Numbered from the stretch's first letter, positions 1 through 10,055 are shown. The stretch: DNA of 37,411 nucleotides from Balneolales bacterium (GCA_007134845.1 SLKA01000052.1:1-37411); one strand, 5' to 3'. Translations and numbers: made by a program. Notes: generated from the letters alone by a model not told the origin.

Positions 1-17
1 CTCAACCTGGAATCCAC

Positions 18-2375
18 ATGAAAAACCAAATCATCATTCACGCGGCAGCAAATCAAACCCGCGTAGCCCTGATTGAAAATGGTGAATTAGCCCAATTATT
101 TATAGAATCCCCGGAAAACCAACGAACTGTTGGTAATATCTATCTCGCCGAGGTACACAAGGTGATGGCAGGTATTCGTGCTGCTTTCATCGATCTCGGT
201 ACCCAGAAAGATGCTTTTCTGCACTTTTCCGACACCGGCGAGCACCTGGAAAACTATCTTATCATGCTGAACGGCAAGGATGCACTCCGAAGCCCGTCCA
301 AACAGCAGGATAAAAACCGCCAGGGAAAATCCGGAAACGGGTCTGTCACCGAAGAACAAAATCGTACAGGCGCACTGCTGGCCCCCCGCCAAAAAGTGCT
401 CGTACAGATCGTCAAAGAGCCCATCGGTTCAAAGGGGCCGCGGGTCTCGACAAACATCACTGTGGCCGGACGGTTCCTCGTGCTTATCCCCATGGGTGAG
501 TATGTTGCGGTGTCGAAGCGCATTCGCAGCCATAAAGAACGGCGCCGCCTGCGCTCATGCATCGCATCGGTGCTTCCCGACGGGTTCGGCGTTATCGTTC
601 GCACCCTTGCCGACGGCCAGTCGGACGAAGTGCTCCATGAAGATCTGAAGGACGTTCTGGATAAATGGAATGCCATTCTGGAAAAACTCAAGGGTGCCAA
701 ACCCCCTGCTCTGATTCATCAGGATATGGATATGACCGAGAGTCTGGTGCGGGATCTGTTCGCCAAGGACTACAGCCGTATCCTCATTGACGACGCGAAG
801 ATTTTCCGGTCTATCAAGTCTTATGTTTCCCGCGTAGCACCCAACATGGTCCCGAATATTGAGCTTTACAAAGGCTCCGAACATATCTTCGATTACATGA
901 AGATATCGCGGGAGGTGGATTCGGTTTTCAGTCCCAGGGTCAAGATGCCCAGCGGCGGCTACCTTATTTTCGAGCAGACCGAAGCCATGTATGTTGTGGA
1001 TGTGAATTCCGGAAGGTATGCGGCCAAACGCGAACAGGAAGAAAATTCGCTTAAAACCAATCTTGAGTCAGCTCGTGAAATCGCCAAGCAATTGCGTCTG
1101 CGTGACATAGGAGGCATCATTGTCGTTGACTTTATTGATTTGCGCGAAGATGGCAACCGCAAGAAGGTCTATGATGAGCTGCGGCGTGAATTCCGCAAGG
1201 ATCGCGCAAAGACCAATGTATTGCCCATGAGCGATTTCGGACTGGTACAAATCACACGGCAGCGCATTCGACCCAGTGTGGTAAAATCCGTTTCCAAAGT
1301 TTGTCCCATGTGCGGTGGAACCGGCAGCATCATATCCCAAAACACCATCGCCGCCGACATCGAAGGCTGGCTCACAAAGTTCAAATACAACTACAAAGGG
1401 CATTATTCACTGGATCTGCACCTGAATCCGTATCTGAAGTCAATGGTTCAGAAGGGCTGGATCAGTCAGCGGCTGAAATGGATACTTTCGTACAGGCTGA
1501 ATGTGAACATGCTTGCTGATGAGACCATGTCCATGAACGATTTCAAGTTCATGCTCCCTAATTCGGAAATCGAGATCACCGATGCGGTATTAAACGACCA
1601 GCCGTTGGAGAAAGCGATCTCTGAAACCGATTTGCGCGGCCATCCGATAGCTGAAAAGAAAAGCGATGATCCCGGGCTGGACTATTTCAAAAAAGAACAG
1701 CAACGGACATCCGGGAAAGGATCCGGAGAAGGAACCGGAGGGGGCCGGGACGATTCCCGTCCGCCTCAACAGAAAGGAAAGCCCTCTACCGCAAGAAAGG
1801 AGCCTGATTCCCGGGACGGGAAGAAGTCTGACGGTACTCCAAAACAAGCAGGCAGGCAAAAGACAGCCGGCCAGAAAACCGGTGCTGCCCAGAAATCAGT
1901 CAGCAGCAGAACAAAAAAGGATTCTACAGAGAAGCCGGAAGCAGAGCAGCAAAAAGACAGTAAACAGAAATCAGACAGCAGCAGACCAGACCAGCAGCGC
2001 AAGGATCGGGATAGCGGCAAACCCAATCCGAAAGCGAAATACTACAAGTCCTCGAAAGAGCAGCCTGCTGCAAAAGCAGACGAATCGGAATCGGAATCGG
2101 CAAAGGATTCTTCCAAAACTGCGGATAGCACGTCAGAAGCAAAAAGCAGTACTGCCACTCCGGAAAAGAAGGTTCCTGCAAAATCAGACGGTCCCGCAAA
2201 ATCGGTCGATCCTGCGAAGCCAGTCGATGACGGCAAGAAACCGGCTGCAGAAGACAAGAAAGATGAAAAGCCTGCTACCGGGGAATCCGACAAAGAGAAT
2301 GACAACTCACATTTGCCGTCGGCAGTAGAAGTTGCCCGTCAGCACCGTCTGGAAAAAGAAAAAAAGGAGAAGTAA
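18..2375 (+). CDS. rng: Ribonuclease E/G family endoribonuclease
   Basis: Single-strand endoribonuclease of rRNA maturation and mRNA decay. The S1-like domain spans about residues 35-160, with a hydrophilic insertion near 88-118. The catalytic core has the two metal-binding aspartates, D328 in VVDVNSG and D371 in VVDFIDL. They are 43 residues apart, as D303 and D346 are in E. coli RNase E. The zinc-link motif CPMCGGTG starts at C429, with C432 as the second cysteine. After about residue 555 comes a tail of roughly 230 residues rich in Lys, Ser, Glu, Gln and Pro, with internal repeats such as PAKS and a run of ES pairs. RNase G proteins usually end near 490 residues, so the tail resembles an RNase E-like disordered scaffold. 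The hslV ribosome-binding site lies in the last codons and hslV follows after 7 nt. Family assignment is secure; the choice between the names rne and rng is not. Confidence 0.95.
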   Translation: MKNQIIIHAAANQTRVALIENGELAQLFIESPENQRTVGNIYLAEVHKVMAGIRAAFIDLGTQKDAFLHFSDTGEHLENYLIMLNGKDALRSPSKQQDKNRQGKSGNGSVTEEQNRTGALLAPRQKVLVQIVKEPIGSKGPRVSTNITVAGRFLVLIPMGEYVAVSKRIRSHKERRRLRSCIASVLPDGFGVIVRTLADGQSDEVLHEDLKDVLDKWNAILEKLKGAKPPALIHQDMDMTESLVRDLFAKDYSRILIDDAKIFRSIKSYVSRVAPNMVPNIELYKGSEHIFDYMKISREVDSVFSPRVKMPSGGYLIFEQTEAMYVVDVNSGRYAAKREQEENSLKTNLESAREIAKQLRLRDIGGIIVVDFIDLREDGNRKKVYDELRREFRKDRAKTNVLPMSDFGLVQITRQRIRPSVVKSVSKVCPMCGGTGSIISQNTIAADIEGWLTKFKYNYKGHYSLDLHLNPYLKSMVQKGWISQRLKWILSYRLNVNMLADETMSMNDFKFMLPNSEIEITDAVLNDQPLEKAISETDLRGHPIAEKKSDDPGLDYFKKEQQRTSGKGSGEGTGGGRDDSRPPQQKGKPSTARKEPDSRDGKKSDGTPKQAGRQKTAGQKTGAAQKSVSSRTKKDSTEKPEAEQQKDSKQKSDSSRPDQQRKDRDSGKPNPKAKYYKSSKEQPAAKADESESESAKDSSKTADSTSEAKSSTATPEKKVPAKSDGPAKSVDPAKPVDDGKKPAAEDKKDEKPATGESDKENDNSHLPSAVEVARQHRLEKEKKEK

Positions 2376-2382
2376 ACTGCGT

Positions 2383-2925
2383 ATGACATTTCAGCTTGAT
2401 GCCACAACCGTAATCGGAATTATTCATAACGGCAAAGCCTGTATAGGCGGCGACGGACAGGCCACACTTGACAAAGTGGTTATGAAGGCGAACGTCCACA
2501 AAGTTCGTTATCTTTACAACAAGCAGGTGCTTGCAGGTTTCGCCGGCTCAACGGCCGATGCCTTCACCCTGTTTGAACGATTCGAAGACAAGCTCAACCA
2601 GTATAACGGAACCATTGAGCGGGCAGCCGTGGAGCTGGCCAAGGACTGGCGCAGCGACCGTTATCTTCGCAAGCTTGAGGCTCTTCTGGTGGTTATGAAC
2701 AAAGAGCGCGGTCTGCTTATTTCCGGCCAGGGTGATGTCATCGAACCGGATGACCATATCCTTGCCATTGGCAGCGGCGGATCCTATGCCCAGGCGGCAG
2801 CCAGGGCGCTAAAAAGCCAGGCCTCTACCCTGTCCGCACGTGAAATGGTTGAGCAATCACTTCATATTGCTGCCGATATCTGTATTTATACCAATCACAA
2901 TTTAACCCTGTTGGAACTTGAGTGA
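2383..2925 (+). CDS. hslV: ATP-dependent protease peptidase subunit HslV
   Basis: Threonine peptidase subunit of the HslVU (ClpQY) cytoplasmic protease. I chose the ATG at 2383, which gives 180 residues and is preceded by AAGGAG near 2364-2369, inside the end of the RNase gene. The chain reads [28 protein letters not shown], matching the family TTI...GDGQ core. By analogy with the Thermotoga protein (leader MKFHG before TT), the first seven residues look like a propeptide, making Thr8 the nucleophile after processing. E. coli HslV loses only Met1. Thr2 is also a possible N-terminal nucleophile, so the mature end is uncertain. The gene overlaps hslU by 8 nt, consistent with translational coupling of the two subunits. 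Confidence 0.95.
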   Translation: MTFQLDATTVIGIIHNGKACIGGDGQATLDKVVMKANVHKVRYLYNKQVLAGFAGSTADAFTLFERFEDKLNQYNGTIERAAVELAKDWRSDRYLRKLEALLVVMNKERGLLISGQGDVIEPDDHILAIGSGGSYAQAAARALKSQASTLSAREMVEQSLHIAADICIYTNHNLTLLELE

Positions 2926-4357
2926 TCAAACCCCCCTTCTGAAAGACAAAGGTTTAACACCCCGACAAATCGTCGAGGCCCTCGACACGTATATCATAGG
3001 GCAGGCTGATGCCAAGAAATCGGTGGCCATCGCCTTGCGCAACCGGTGGCGAAGGCTGAACTCCGACGAGGCGATCCGCGATGAAATCGTGCCGAACAAT
3101 ATCATCCTGATTGGTCCGACCGGTGTCGGAAAGACAGAGATCGCGCGCCGCCTGGCCAAACTGGCCCGGGCGCCGTTTGTTAAGGTGGAAGCTTCCAAAT
3201 ATACCGAGGTCGGTTATGTCGGACGCGATGTGGAATCGATGATCCGTGATCTCACTGACATCGCGGTGGCCATGGTCAAATCCGAAATGCAGCAGCGGGT
3301 TATGAAAAAGGCGGCTGAGCAGGTTGAGGAGCGCCTTCTGGATCTGCTTATCCCGCCCATGAAAAAAACGCCTGCAGACAGACGCACCGGGTTTCAGTCA
3401 ACCGGTTTTGAAACTTCGGACAGCTCTTTTGATCCTGAATCGGCTTCCGACAGTGAGCTCAATCATCGCACCCGTGAGAAATTCCGCGGAAAATTACGCA
3501 ACGGCGAACTGGAGGACCGCAATGTGGAAATCCACGTGCAGCCGGCCTCGGGCAATCCGATGATGCAGATTTTCGGACCCGGCGGCATGGAGGAAATGGG
3601 AATGAATATTCAGGATATGCTGGGCAATCTTACCAAGGGCAGATCCAAAAAGAAGCAAATGAAGATCTCCGACGCCCGGCCCATTCTTCTGAATGAGGAA
3701 ACCGAAAAACTGATTGATCACGATGCCGCCAATCAGGAGGCCATAGATCGTGTCCAAAATTCGGGCATCGTTTTCATCGATGAGATTGATAAAGTTGCCG
3801 GAGGATCAAGCGGTGACGGCCGGGGCGGTCCGGATGTAAGCCGCCAGGGTGTACAGCGCGATATGCTTCCAATTGTTGAGGGTTCCAACATCTCCACCAA
3901 GTACGGCATGGTCAGAACCGACCACGTCCTTTTCATCGCATCCGGTGCTTTCCACTCCTCCAAACCGTCGGATCTCATTCCTGAATTGCAAGGCCGGTTC
4001 CCCATTCGTGTCGAAATGGATTCCCTGACGGAGGAGGATTTCTACAATATTCTTACCCGGCCGAAGAATGCGCTCACCAAGCAATATATTGCCATGTTGC
4101 AGAGCGAGGGCGTGGAGCTGGAGTTCACCGACGACGCCATCCGTGAGATAGCCAAGGTGGCAGCCGAAGTCAACGCATCCATAGAAAATATTGGCGCCCG
4201 AAGACTGCATACCATCCTTTCGACCGTGCTCGAGGAGCTGCAGTTTGCCATTCCTGACGATATCGGCAGCGGCAAGGTGACTATCGACAAAAAATATGTC
4301 GACATGCAGCTTGAGAAACTGACCCGCGACAAGGATCTCAGTCACTACATTCTTTGA
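2918..4357 (+). CDS. hslU: ATP-dependent protease ATPase subunit HslU
   Basis: AAA+ unfoldase that feeds substrates to HslV. The start is a TTG at 2918 inside the end of hslV. No in-frame ATG fits, because the conserved N-terminus [17 protein letters not shown] begins at residue 13, so coupled initiation is likely. Walker A GPTGVGKT is at residues 66-73 and Walker B VFIDEID has D288 and E289. The intermediate I-domain lies between about 110 and 250 and carries low-complexity insertions. The C-terminus ends in DLSHYIL, matching the family tail that inserts into HslV pockets to activate it. At 479 residues it is slightly longer than E. coli HslU (443), the excess being in the I-domain. Confidence 0.96.
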   Translation: MSDQTPLLKDKGLTPRQIVEALDTYIIGQADAKKSVAIALRNRWRRLNSDEAIRDEIVPNNIILIGPTGVGKTEIARRLAKLARAPFVKVEASKYTEVGYVGRDVESMIRDLTDIAVAMVKSEMQQRVMKKAAEQVEERLLDLLIPPMKKTPADRRTGFQSTGFETSDSSFDPESASDSELNHRTREKFRGKLRNGELEDRNVEIHVQPASGNPMMQIFGPGGMEEMGMNIQDMLGNLTKGRSKKKQMKISDARPILLNEETEKLIDHDAANQEAIDRVQNSGIVFIDEIDKVAGGSSGDGRGGPDVSRQGVQRDMLPIVEGSNISTKYGMVRTDHVLFIASGAFHSSKPSDLIPELQGRFPIRVEMDSLTEEDFYNILTRPKNALTKQYIAMLQSEGVELEFTDDAIREIAKVAAEVNASIENIGARRLHTILSTVLEELQFAIPDDIGSGKVTIDKKYVDMQLEKLTRDKDLSHYIL

Positions 4358-4552
4358 TCTGATCGGGAATGAAATCCTGAAAAAACAGCTTGTTTTAAGA
4401 TAATGTTCTTGTTTTATTATCAGTTGGTAATGAGCTGGATGAACAGGTTACAGAGCTCCGTTTGCTTGCACCATCCCATATTCATTCTGGTTGCAGCATT
4501 ATTACATGCTGAAAGGTAAGAATTGGGGGTTCTCTTCCGTTAGGGTATCTGG

Positions 4553-4580
4553 AAGTAGCCCGATTGAAGTTGCCCGACTA
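4553..4580. repeat. Imperfect 14-bp tandem repeat in the hslU-S41 protease gap
   Basis: AAGTAGCCCGATTG at 4553-4566 is followed directly by AAGTTGCCCGACTA at 4567-4580, with 11 of 14 positions identical. It lies about 45 nt before the protease start codon, in a 267-nt gap (4358-4624) where I see no other clear signal. It could be a paired protein-binding site or a slippage duplication. Confidence 0.45.
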
Positions 4581-4624
4581 TAGCTAAATCAAATGTAAAT
4601 CAGAAGTATCCAATCCATCAAATA

Positions 4625-6505
4625 ATGACTCTGAAACGTTATCTGACCCCATCCCTTGTATCTGTAATTGTGTTGGCGCTGCTTTATATATCCGGCATCG
4701 ACCGGGTCATGGCCGGCAACAACACGCATGAGATCAATCTGAAAAAATATGCAGAAGTTCAGCAGAAAATCATTGATAATCATGTAGATGAGGTCAGCAT
4801 TGAGGAGCTATACAAGAACAGTTTGCGCGGCTTTGTCAGAAGAATCAGCGATACAACGCTGGTCATTGAGAATACCCCGTTAGATACCACTTTTACGGAT
4901 CTGGCCATTAACTCGCTGCGACAATCCTTTACAAATTTTGAGCGGGCCTATCTTTATCTGGCGAATAATTCGGGTGAAGAGGAAGAAATGGACAGCCGGC
5001 TGGAGGATGCGATCAACGCCATGTTCCGCCCCCTGGACCCGCACTCTGTGTATATCAGGCCGGAAACCAGCGAGAGAATACAGGATGAATTCTCCGGAAA
5101 ATTTGAAGGTATCGGAATTCAGTTTCAGGTCCTGGATGATACAATTACCGTGATATCGGCCATCTCCAATGGACCCAGCGACCAGCTTGGCATCCGGTCA
5201 GGTGACCGCATCGTGGAAATTAACGACGAGTCATCCGTCGGTTTCAGCGAGCAGGATGTGGTCAGAAGTCTGCGCGGTCCCAAAGGGACGAAAGTCACCG
5301 TTGGAATACTCCGGCCCGGCAATCCCCAGATGCTTGATTTCGAAATCACCCGCGACGAAATTCCCCTTTACACCGTCGACAGCTCGTATATGCTGGATGA
5401 TGTCACCGGATACATTCGTGTCAACCGGTTTGCAGCCACCACACATGAAGAATTCACCCAGGCCATGCGGGAATTGCGCACGCAGAATATGGAGCGGCTG
5501 ATTCTCGATCTCAGAGACAACCCGGGCGGGTACCTGGAGCAGGCTGTCAGAATGACCAACGATTTCTTTCCCAGGGGAACAGCCCTTGTTGCCACTCAGA
5601 GCCGCCATGCCCGATTTACTTCTGAATATCGTGCACGCTACAACGGTCCCTATCGTGATATTCCACTGATTGTTTTGGTGAACGAGGGATCTGCATCTGG
5701 AAGTGAAATCGTAAGCGGTGCGATTCAGGACCACGACCGCGGTTTGGTTGTAGGAAGAAGAACGTTTGGTAAAGGACTGGTTCAGCAACAATACGAGTTG
5801 CCCGATAACAGCAATATCCGCATCACCATATCCCGCTATCTGACCCCCAGCGGCCGCGAAATCCAGAAACCATTCAAGGATGGCCGCGAAAAGTATGCCT
5901 ATGAAATTTACGATCGGGACTCGGCCACGGGGGATGTCAGCAAGTTCATTGAGAATGTACCCGATTCCCTTCGATACAAGACCAGCGCAGGGCGCGAGGT
6001 TTATGGCGGCGGCGGTGTGGTTCCTGATCACATCGTGGACATCGAAACTGTAAACGAACTCTTTATTTTCATGAGGCGCAACAATGTTAATTCCGGCTTT
6101 GTCCGTGACTATATCGACCGCAAAGGTGCCGAATTCCGTTCCGAGTGGGAAGACCGATTCGATGAATTCAGGTCCGATTTCTCCTGGTCGGATCATGATA
6201 AAAACGCCTTCCTTGATCGATTATATGAAAATGGCCTTGTAGTTTCCGATACCGTGACAACGGTTCATTTCGAGGACAGCAAACTCTACATGACCGAGTC
6301 GCAACTCAGTGAGCAGCTTACCAATCCGCTTGGATTCATCAAAGCGGATCTCGCCCGTCAGGTCTGGGGAAACGAATACTACTATCCGGTCATTAATGAT
6401 GAAGTTGATCCCATGGTTCAGATTGCACTTACGCTGTGGCCGGAAGTCAAGGATCTCAAAGCCATGCGGCAGGAGGTTATGAACGGGCTTTTTCCCGATA
6501 ATTAA
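4625..6505 (+). CDS. S41-family C-terminal processing peptidase with PDZ domain
   Basis: Exported serine protease of the Ctp/Prc/tricorn-core family, 626 residues. A hydrophobic segment at about residues 10-28 looks like a signal peptide or N-terminal anchor, placing it in the periplasm. A helical region leads into a PDZ domain at about 158-240 (FEGIGIQF, SGDRIVEIND). The S41 core follows, with LILDLRDNPGG and VLVNEGSASGSEI. The catalytic Ser358 (second Ser of SAS) and Lys383 in TFGKG are 25 residues apart, as in E. coli Prc and plant D1 protease. The long C-terminal part from about 450 is an extension often seen in Bacteroidota homologues. No Shine-Dalgarno is visible. The gene is monocistronic and convergent with rsmE. 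Substrates cannot be told from sequence. Confidence 0.94.
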   Translation: MTLKRYLTPSLVSVIVLALLYISGIDRVMAGNNTHEINLKKYAEVQQKIIDNHVDEVSIEELYKNSLRGFVRRISDTTLVIENTPLDTTFTDLAINSLRQSFTNFERAYLYLANNSGEEEEMDSRLEDAINAMFRPLDPHSVYIRPETSERIQDEFSGKFEGIGIQFQVLDDTITVISAISNGPSDQLGIRSGDRIVEINDESSVGFSEQDVVRSLRGPKGTKVTVGILRPGNPQMLDFEITRDEIPLYTVDSSYMLDDVTGYIRVNRFAATTHEEFTQAMRELRTQNMERLILDLRDNPGGYLEQAVRMTNDFFPRGTALVATQSRHARFTSEYRARYNGPYRDIPLIVLVNEGSASGSEIVSGAIQDHDRGLVVGRRTFGKGLVQQQYELPDNSNIRITISRYLTPSGREIQKPFKDGREKYAYEIYDRDSATGDVSKFIENVPDSLRYKTSAGREVYGGGGVVPDHIVDIETVNELFIFMRRNNVNSGFVRDYIDRKGAEFRSEWEDRFDEFRSDFSWSDHDKNAFLDRLYENGLVVSDTVTTVHFEDSKLYMTESQLSEQLTNPLGFIKADLARQVWGNEYYYPVINDEVDPMVQIALTLWPEVKDLKAMRQEVMNGLFPDN

Positions 6506-6545
6506 TCACCGCTGTTGCAAAAAAGCCCTGAAACCGGTGTGATTA
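6503..6545. terminator. Possible bidirectional hairpin between convergent genes
   Basis: TAATCAC at 6503-6509 pairs with GTGATTA at 6539-6545. A CG/CG extension is possible after a small bulge, and the loop is about 29 nt. The outer TAA of each arm is the stop codon of one convergent gene (S41 protease on plus, rsmE on minus). There is no good U-run, so termination here is only a suggestion. Confidence 0.25.
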
Positions 6546-7244
6546 CATCAAATTTGCAAGCGTAAGCAGTGCACATGCTGCTGTCTCGGTCCGTAGCCTT
6601 TTCTGTCCAAGACGTACAATCTTCGCACCTGAAACGACAGCATGCTCCACCTCTTTTTCCGAAAACCCTCCCTCCGGTCCAACCAGGAGCAGCATGGGTG
6701 AATCATCGGGCTTCCAGTCGTATGTCCCCTCCTCTTGTGAATGCGCCATGATCACTTTTCTGCCATCCTTGTAATCAGCGAGAACATCATAGAAACTGTC
6801 ACGTTCCTCCCATGCCGGCAGCCACGGCCTCCGGCTTTGCTTGATGGCGGAAATAATGATTTTGTTGATGCGCTTTGCCTTTATTTGCATTTTTTCAGCG
6901 TATTCCGAGTGGACCAGGACGATTCTGGTTACCCCCAGCTCCACCGCCTTTTCAACAGCGAATTCAAGGCGCTCCCTCTGACGAATAACGCCTATTGCCA
7001 GAATGCGGTCAGGCTCCGCCAGTGATGTATAGTTCTTGACCACCTCACCTGCAACCCTGTTTTTATCGACCTCGATAAGCCGGACATCCATGATATTGCC
7101 AACACCGTCGGTTACCTGAATCACATCACCCGGACGCTTTCTAAGTACTTTTACAATGTGATTTGCCTCTTCCTCCGGAAACGAGATCTTCTGATCAAGA
7201 ATTTCATCCGGCGGCACATAAAACAGAAAATGCTCCTTCATCAT
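6543..7244 (-). CDS. rsmE: 16S rRNA (uracil-1498-N3)-methyltransferase RsmE
   Basis: SPOUT-class methyltransferase that makes m3U1498 in 16S rRNA with S-adenosylmethionine. At 233 residues it has the usual length. The N-terminal PUA-like domain (about 1-70) contains the HIVKVLRKRPGD segment. The trefoil-knot SAM-binding part has VGPEGGFSEKEV near residue 189 and RLRTETAA near 216, both diagnostic for RsmE. The start could be either of two adjacent ATGs. It sits 21 nt after the dCTP deaminase gene and is probably the last cistron of the EVE-deaminase-rsmE group. Confidence 0.96.
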   Translation of the reverse strand: MMKEHFLFYVPPDEILDQKISFPEEEANHIVKVLRKRPGDVIQVTDGVGNIMDVRLIEVDKNRVAGEVVKNYTSLAEPDRILAIGVIRQRERLEFAVEKAVELGVTRIVLVHSEYAEKMQIKAKRINKIIISAIKQSRRPWLPAWEERDSFYDVLADYKDGRKVIMAHSQEEGTYDWKPDDSPMLLLVGPEGGFSEKEVEHAVVSGAKIVRLGQKRLRTETAACALLTLANLM

Positions 7245-7265
7245 GAGTTCGGGGTTTAGGTAGGT

Positions 7266-8465
7266 TCAGGAATCCCTGAAATGTTTGCCAAGTTTCAAAG
7301 ACTGACCCTGGTAGTTGCTCTTGATATCCTCGCCATACAGAAAATCAGGAGTGGATGTATTCGGTTCGAAGACCATGCGGAAAAACGTTTGCCCATCTTC
7401 AACCAGAAACGGCACGTCATGTGACCGCACTTCAAGAACCGCCCTGGCCCCGCCATCGCTGATTTCCCCTCCGAAGCCACTGTCAAAAAAACCGGCATAA
7501 TGTGTCCGCAGTTCACCTGAGCCCGTATCATAGGGCACCATTTCAGCAGCCAGGTGCTGCGGAATACGGCATCGCTCCCGGGAGGCAAAAATATAAAAGG
7601 CCTCGGGCTCCAGAATCAGATAATCATCCTTTCGGGCATAAATCGGATCCCAGAATTCAGGTACACTGTAATATCCGTTTCTTTCCAAATCGATCAAATC
7701 ACGGTGTTTTTTGGCCTTGTAACCGACGATTTCACCCGACTCACCGTGCAGGCTCACGCGCATGAACAGTCCGTCCTTGACATTTAGCTGCTCCAGCGGC
7801 AGCGGCTGTCCCTTCTCATCAAAAAGAATGGGGTCCTTGAGGTGTGTATGCAGAATATCCTGATCCGATAGAAGCGAATATCCATGGCGGATACGCAGCT
7901 GGTTCAGGCGCTGACCTGTTTTGATGCGGATAGGAAACGACTTGGGAACCACTTCAAGGTACAACTTTCCCTGATACCCGGCCGCTATCTCCTCAAAGCG
8001 GTGTGAATAATCGGTGATCAGACGTGTGAAGATATCAAGCCGGCCGGTGCTGCTTTTCGGATTGGCTTTGGCCGAAAGCGGCTCCTCTGTCATAAGGGCC
8101 AGCGAGGATGTTTGTGACGGAATCATTCTGCCTGTCATCGGCAGATGCAGCTCCTCCAGCAACGGAATCAGATAGGTGCAGTTCTGCTCAAGCACCGCCC
8201 CTTTCCGGATATCGATAGTATGCTGCGAGAGGCGCTTCAGCTTGCTCTCGACCGTCTCATTTTCCGGCAGGAAACTGCAGCGCACACGGTAAGCCGTGGT
8301 TCCCAGACGCAGGTCGACAGAATTTGGCTGAAACTGATCATCCAGAATGGGATAAGCTTCCGGCGACCGCAGTATGGCATGGTCCCGCAGCTTCTTGAGG
8401 TGCTGGACAGGCAATATGCCTCTTGTGCGAATGGAAAGTCTGTCGATGTATGCAGTTTTGTTCAT
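7266..8465 (-). CDS. 2'-deoxycytidine 5'-triphosphate deaminase (DCD-like, two-domain)
   Basis: Predicted to deaminate dCTP to dUTP, feeding dUMP/dTTP synthesis in the cytoplasm. The 399-residue chain contains two tandem dUTPase/DCD-type beta-barrel halves. The first has DQFQPNSVDLRLG near residues 43-55. The second has THYAGFFDSGFGG near 318-330, resembling the HAGWIDPGF motif of single-domain deaminases. This is the long family known mainly from alphaproteobacteria, about twice the size of E. coli Dcd. Its ATG overlaps the EVE gene stop codon (ATGA), so the two are translationally coupled, and rsmE follows after 21 nt. Family assignment is good from motifs and length; substrate specificity is by homology only. 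Confidence 0.85.
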   Translation of the reverse strand: MNKTAYIDRLSIRTRGILPVQHLKKLRDHAILRSPEAYPILDDQFQPNSVDLRLGTTAYRVRCSFLPENETVESKLKRLSQHTIDIRKGAVLEQNCTYLIPLLEELHLPMTGRMIPSQTSSLALMTEEPLSAKANPKSSTGRLDIFTRLITDYSHRFEEIAAGYQGKLYLEVVPKSFPIRIKTGQRLNQLRIRHGYSLLSDQDILHTHLKDPILFDEKGQPLPLEQLNVKDGLFMRVSLHGESGEIVGYKAKKHRDLIDLERNGYYSVPEFWDPIYARKDDYLILEPEAFYIFASRERCRIPQHLAAEMVPYDTGSGELRTHYAGFFDSGFGGEISDGGARAVLEVRSHDVPFLVEDGQTFFRMVFEPNTSTPDFLYGEDIKSNYQGQSLKLGKHFRDS

Positions 8466-8941
8466 TTTGGCTCCGCTTCCGCCAGTTCATGAATGATGCT
8501 CCACTCCTGTTCGGTGACCGGCTGTATGGAAAGTCTGCTGCCCTTCTTGAGGAGCATCATATCTTCGAGGCCGGGTGTTTCCCGTATTCTGTCACGTGTT
8601 ACGGGCGGATCGAAGCGGGCTGTGAACCGAACATCAACCAGCATCCAGCGTGGGTTCTCTTTCGTGCTTTTCGCATCAAAATATTTTGATTCCGGATTGA
8701 ATTGCGAGGGATCGGGATAAGGCTCGCTCGCCACATTCATGGTGCCGACTATGGCCAGAGGATTGGCACGGGAGTGATAGAAAAATACACCGTCTCCGAC
8801 CTTCATCTCATCCCTCATGAAATTACGCGCCTGATAGTTGCGAATGCCCTCCCAATAGGTCGTTCCGTTTTTCCTTCTGATGAGATCATCGATGCTGAAC
8901 TCATCGGTTTCAGATTTCATTAACCAGAATCGTCTATTCAT
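8462..8941 (-). CDS. EVE domain-containing protein
   Basis: A 159-residue single-domain protein of the EVE family (thymocyte nuclear protein 1-like), a PUA-related fold known to recognise modified bases. Visible family features are FWLMKSE at the N-terminus, YWEGIRNYQARNFMRDEMKVGDGVFFYHS in the middle (cited by ends at about residues 29-57) and IVGTMNVASEPYPD after it. The length is typical. It overlaps the dCTP deaminase gene by 4 nt (ATGA) and lies 87 nt downstream of rmlB, so it may be co-transcribed with either group. The ligand is unknown. The link with a cytosine nucleotide enzyme is suggestive but unproven. Confidence 0.9.
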   Translation of the reverse strand: MNRRFWLMKSETDEFSIDDLIRRKNGTTYWEGIRNYQARNFMRDEMKVGDGVFFYHSRANPLAIVGTMNVASEPYPDPSQFNPESKYFDAKSTKENPRWMLVDVRFTARFDPPVTRDRIRETPGLEDMMLLKKGSRLSIQPVTEQEWSIIHELAEAEPK

Positions 8942-9028
8942 CTGCCTGTTATAATTTTTAATTCCTGAGGTTGCTTAATGTACCAGACACGAGCATCTTC
9001 CGAGAGGCTGACCTGACCGGCATGGATC

Positions 9029-10030
9029 TTATTTCCTGTACCTGCGAACATACCAGGCGACAGTCTCGCGAAGCTGTTCATCAAACTGCATTTCCGGCCT
9101 CCAGCCGATCTCCCTCTGGATTTTGGACGGATCGATGGCATACCGCAGGTCATGACCGGCGCGGTCAGTTACAAACGTGATCAAATTCTTGTAATCGCCT
9201 TCCGGGCCATCACCCGTCTCTTCGTTGAGCAAATCGCACATCAAATGCACAAGGTCGATGTTTTTCCACTCATTGTGCCCACCGACAATATAGGTTTCCC
9301 CATCCCGCCCGCACTCAAACACGCTCAGGATTGCATTGCAGTGATCGGTCACATACAGCCAGTCCCGCACATTCAAGCCCTTGCCGTACACAGGAATGGG
9401 TTCATGGGCCAGCGCCTTGCGGATCACCGTCGGAATCAGTTTTTCGTCGTGCTGATGCGGGCCAAAGTTATTCGAGCAATTTGTAGTCACCACATTCATT
9501 TTGAAAGTTTTATAGTATGATCTGACCAGAAAATCGCTGCCGGCCTTGGTTGCCGAGTAGGGTGAGTTGGGTGCGTAGGGTGTTTTCTCTGTGAACGTTC
9601 CCTCTTCGCCCAGAGAGCCGTAGACCTCATCGGTCGAAACATGCAAAAACCGCTTGTCAACATAGCCGTTGGGATCAGTCAGCCAGAACTGCCGGCATTC
9701 CTCGAGGATATTGAAGGTGCCGACCACATTGGACATGACAAATGGCTCCGGACCTTTAATGGAATTATCCACATGGGATTCTGCGGCCAGGTGCATCACC
9801 CCGTCCGGCCTGAACTCCCGAACGATCTCATGCACTGCTTTCCGGTCAACCAGGTCCGCCTGGACAAATATGTACGATGGATTTTTCTCGGCCGGTTTCA
9901 GATAGCTCAGATCCGATGCATAGGTCAGCTTGTCCAGATTCAGCAAGGTGACATCTTTTCTCCGGGATAGTAAAAACAATATGAGGTTGGAACCGATAAA
10001 ACCTGCTCCACCAGTAACTAAAAGTCGCAT
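9029..10030 (-). CDS. rmlB: dTDP-glucose 4,6-dehydratase
   Basis: Second enzyme of dTDP-L-rhamnose synthesis, converting dTDP-glucose to dTDP-4-keto-6-deoxyglucose with bound NAD. It is an extended short-chain dehydrogenase fold of 333 residues. The nucleotide loop GGAGFIGSN is at 7-15. The catalytic region has STDEVYG with T133, D134 and E135, and the YxxxK pair is Y158/K162 in YSATK. GDGP and RDWLYV segments later fit dTDP-sugar binding. It is the last of four coupled rml genes, 25 nt after rmlC. The product serves O-antigen or other surface polysaccharide (inference). Confidence 0.97.
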   Translation of the reverse strand: MRLLVTGGAGFIGSNLILFLLSRRKDVTLLNLDKLTYASDLSYLKPAEKNPSYIFVQADLVDRKAVHEIVREFRPDGVMHLAAESHVDNSIKGPEPFVMSNVVGTFNILEECRQFWLTDPNGYVDKRFLHVSTDEVYGSLGEEGTFTEKTPYAPNSPYSATKAGSDFLVRSYYKTFKMNVVTTNCSNNFGPHQHDEKLIPTVIRKALAHEPIPVYGKGLNVRDWLYVTDHCNAILSVFECGRDGETYIVGGHNEWKNIDLVHLMCDLLNEETGDGPEGDYKNLITFVTDRAGHDLRYAIDPSKIQREIGWRPEMQFDEQLRETVAWYVRRYRK

Positions 10031-10055
10031 TTTCGTTAATTATTTTAAGTGTAAT

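Noticed and set aside
1666-2328. 220-codon alternative frame in the RNase tail
   Set aside because: Arises from the low-complexity, stop-poor tail sequence; composition is Arg/Gln/Lys-rich noise.
4378-4430. AAAACA/TGTTTT and GATAAT/ATTATC inverted repeats after hslU as a terminator
   Set aside because: Stems are only 6 bp, AT-rich and lack a proper U-run.
5231-6196. 321-codon antisense frame in the S41 protease gene
   Set aside because: Complementary frame of a well-supported gene, with composition typical of shadow frames.
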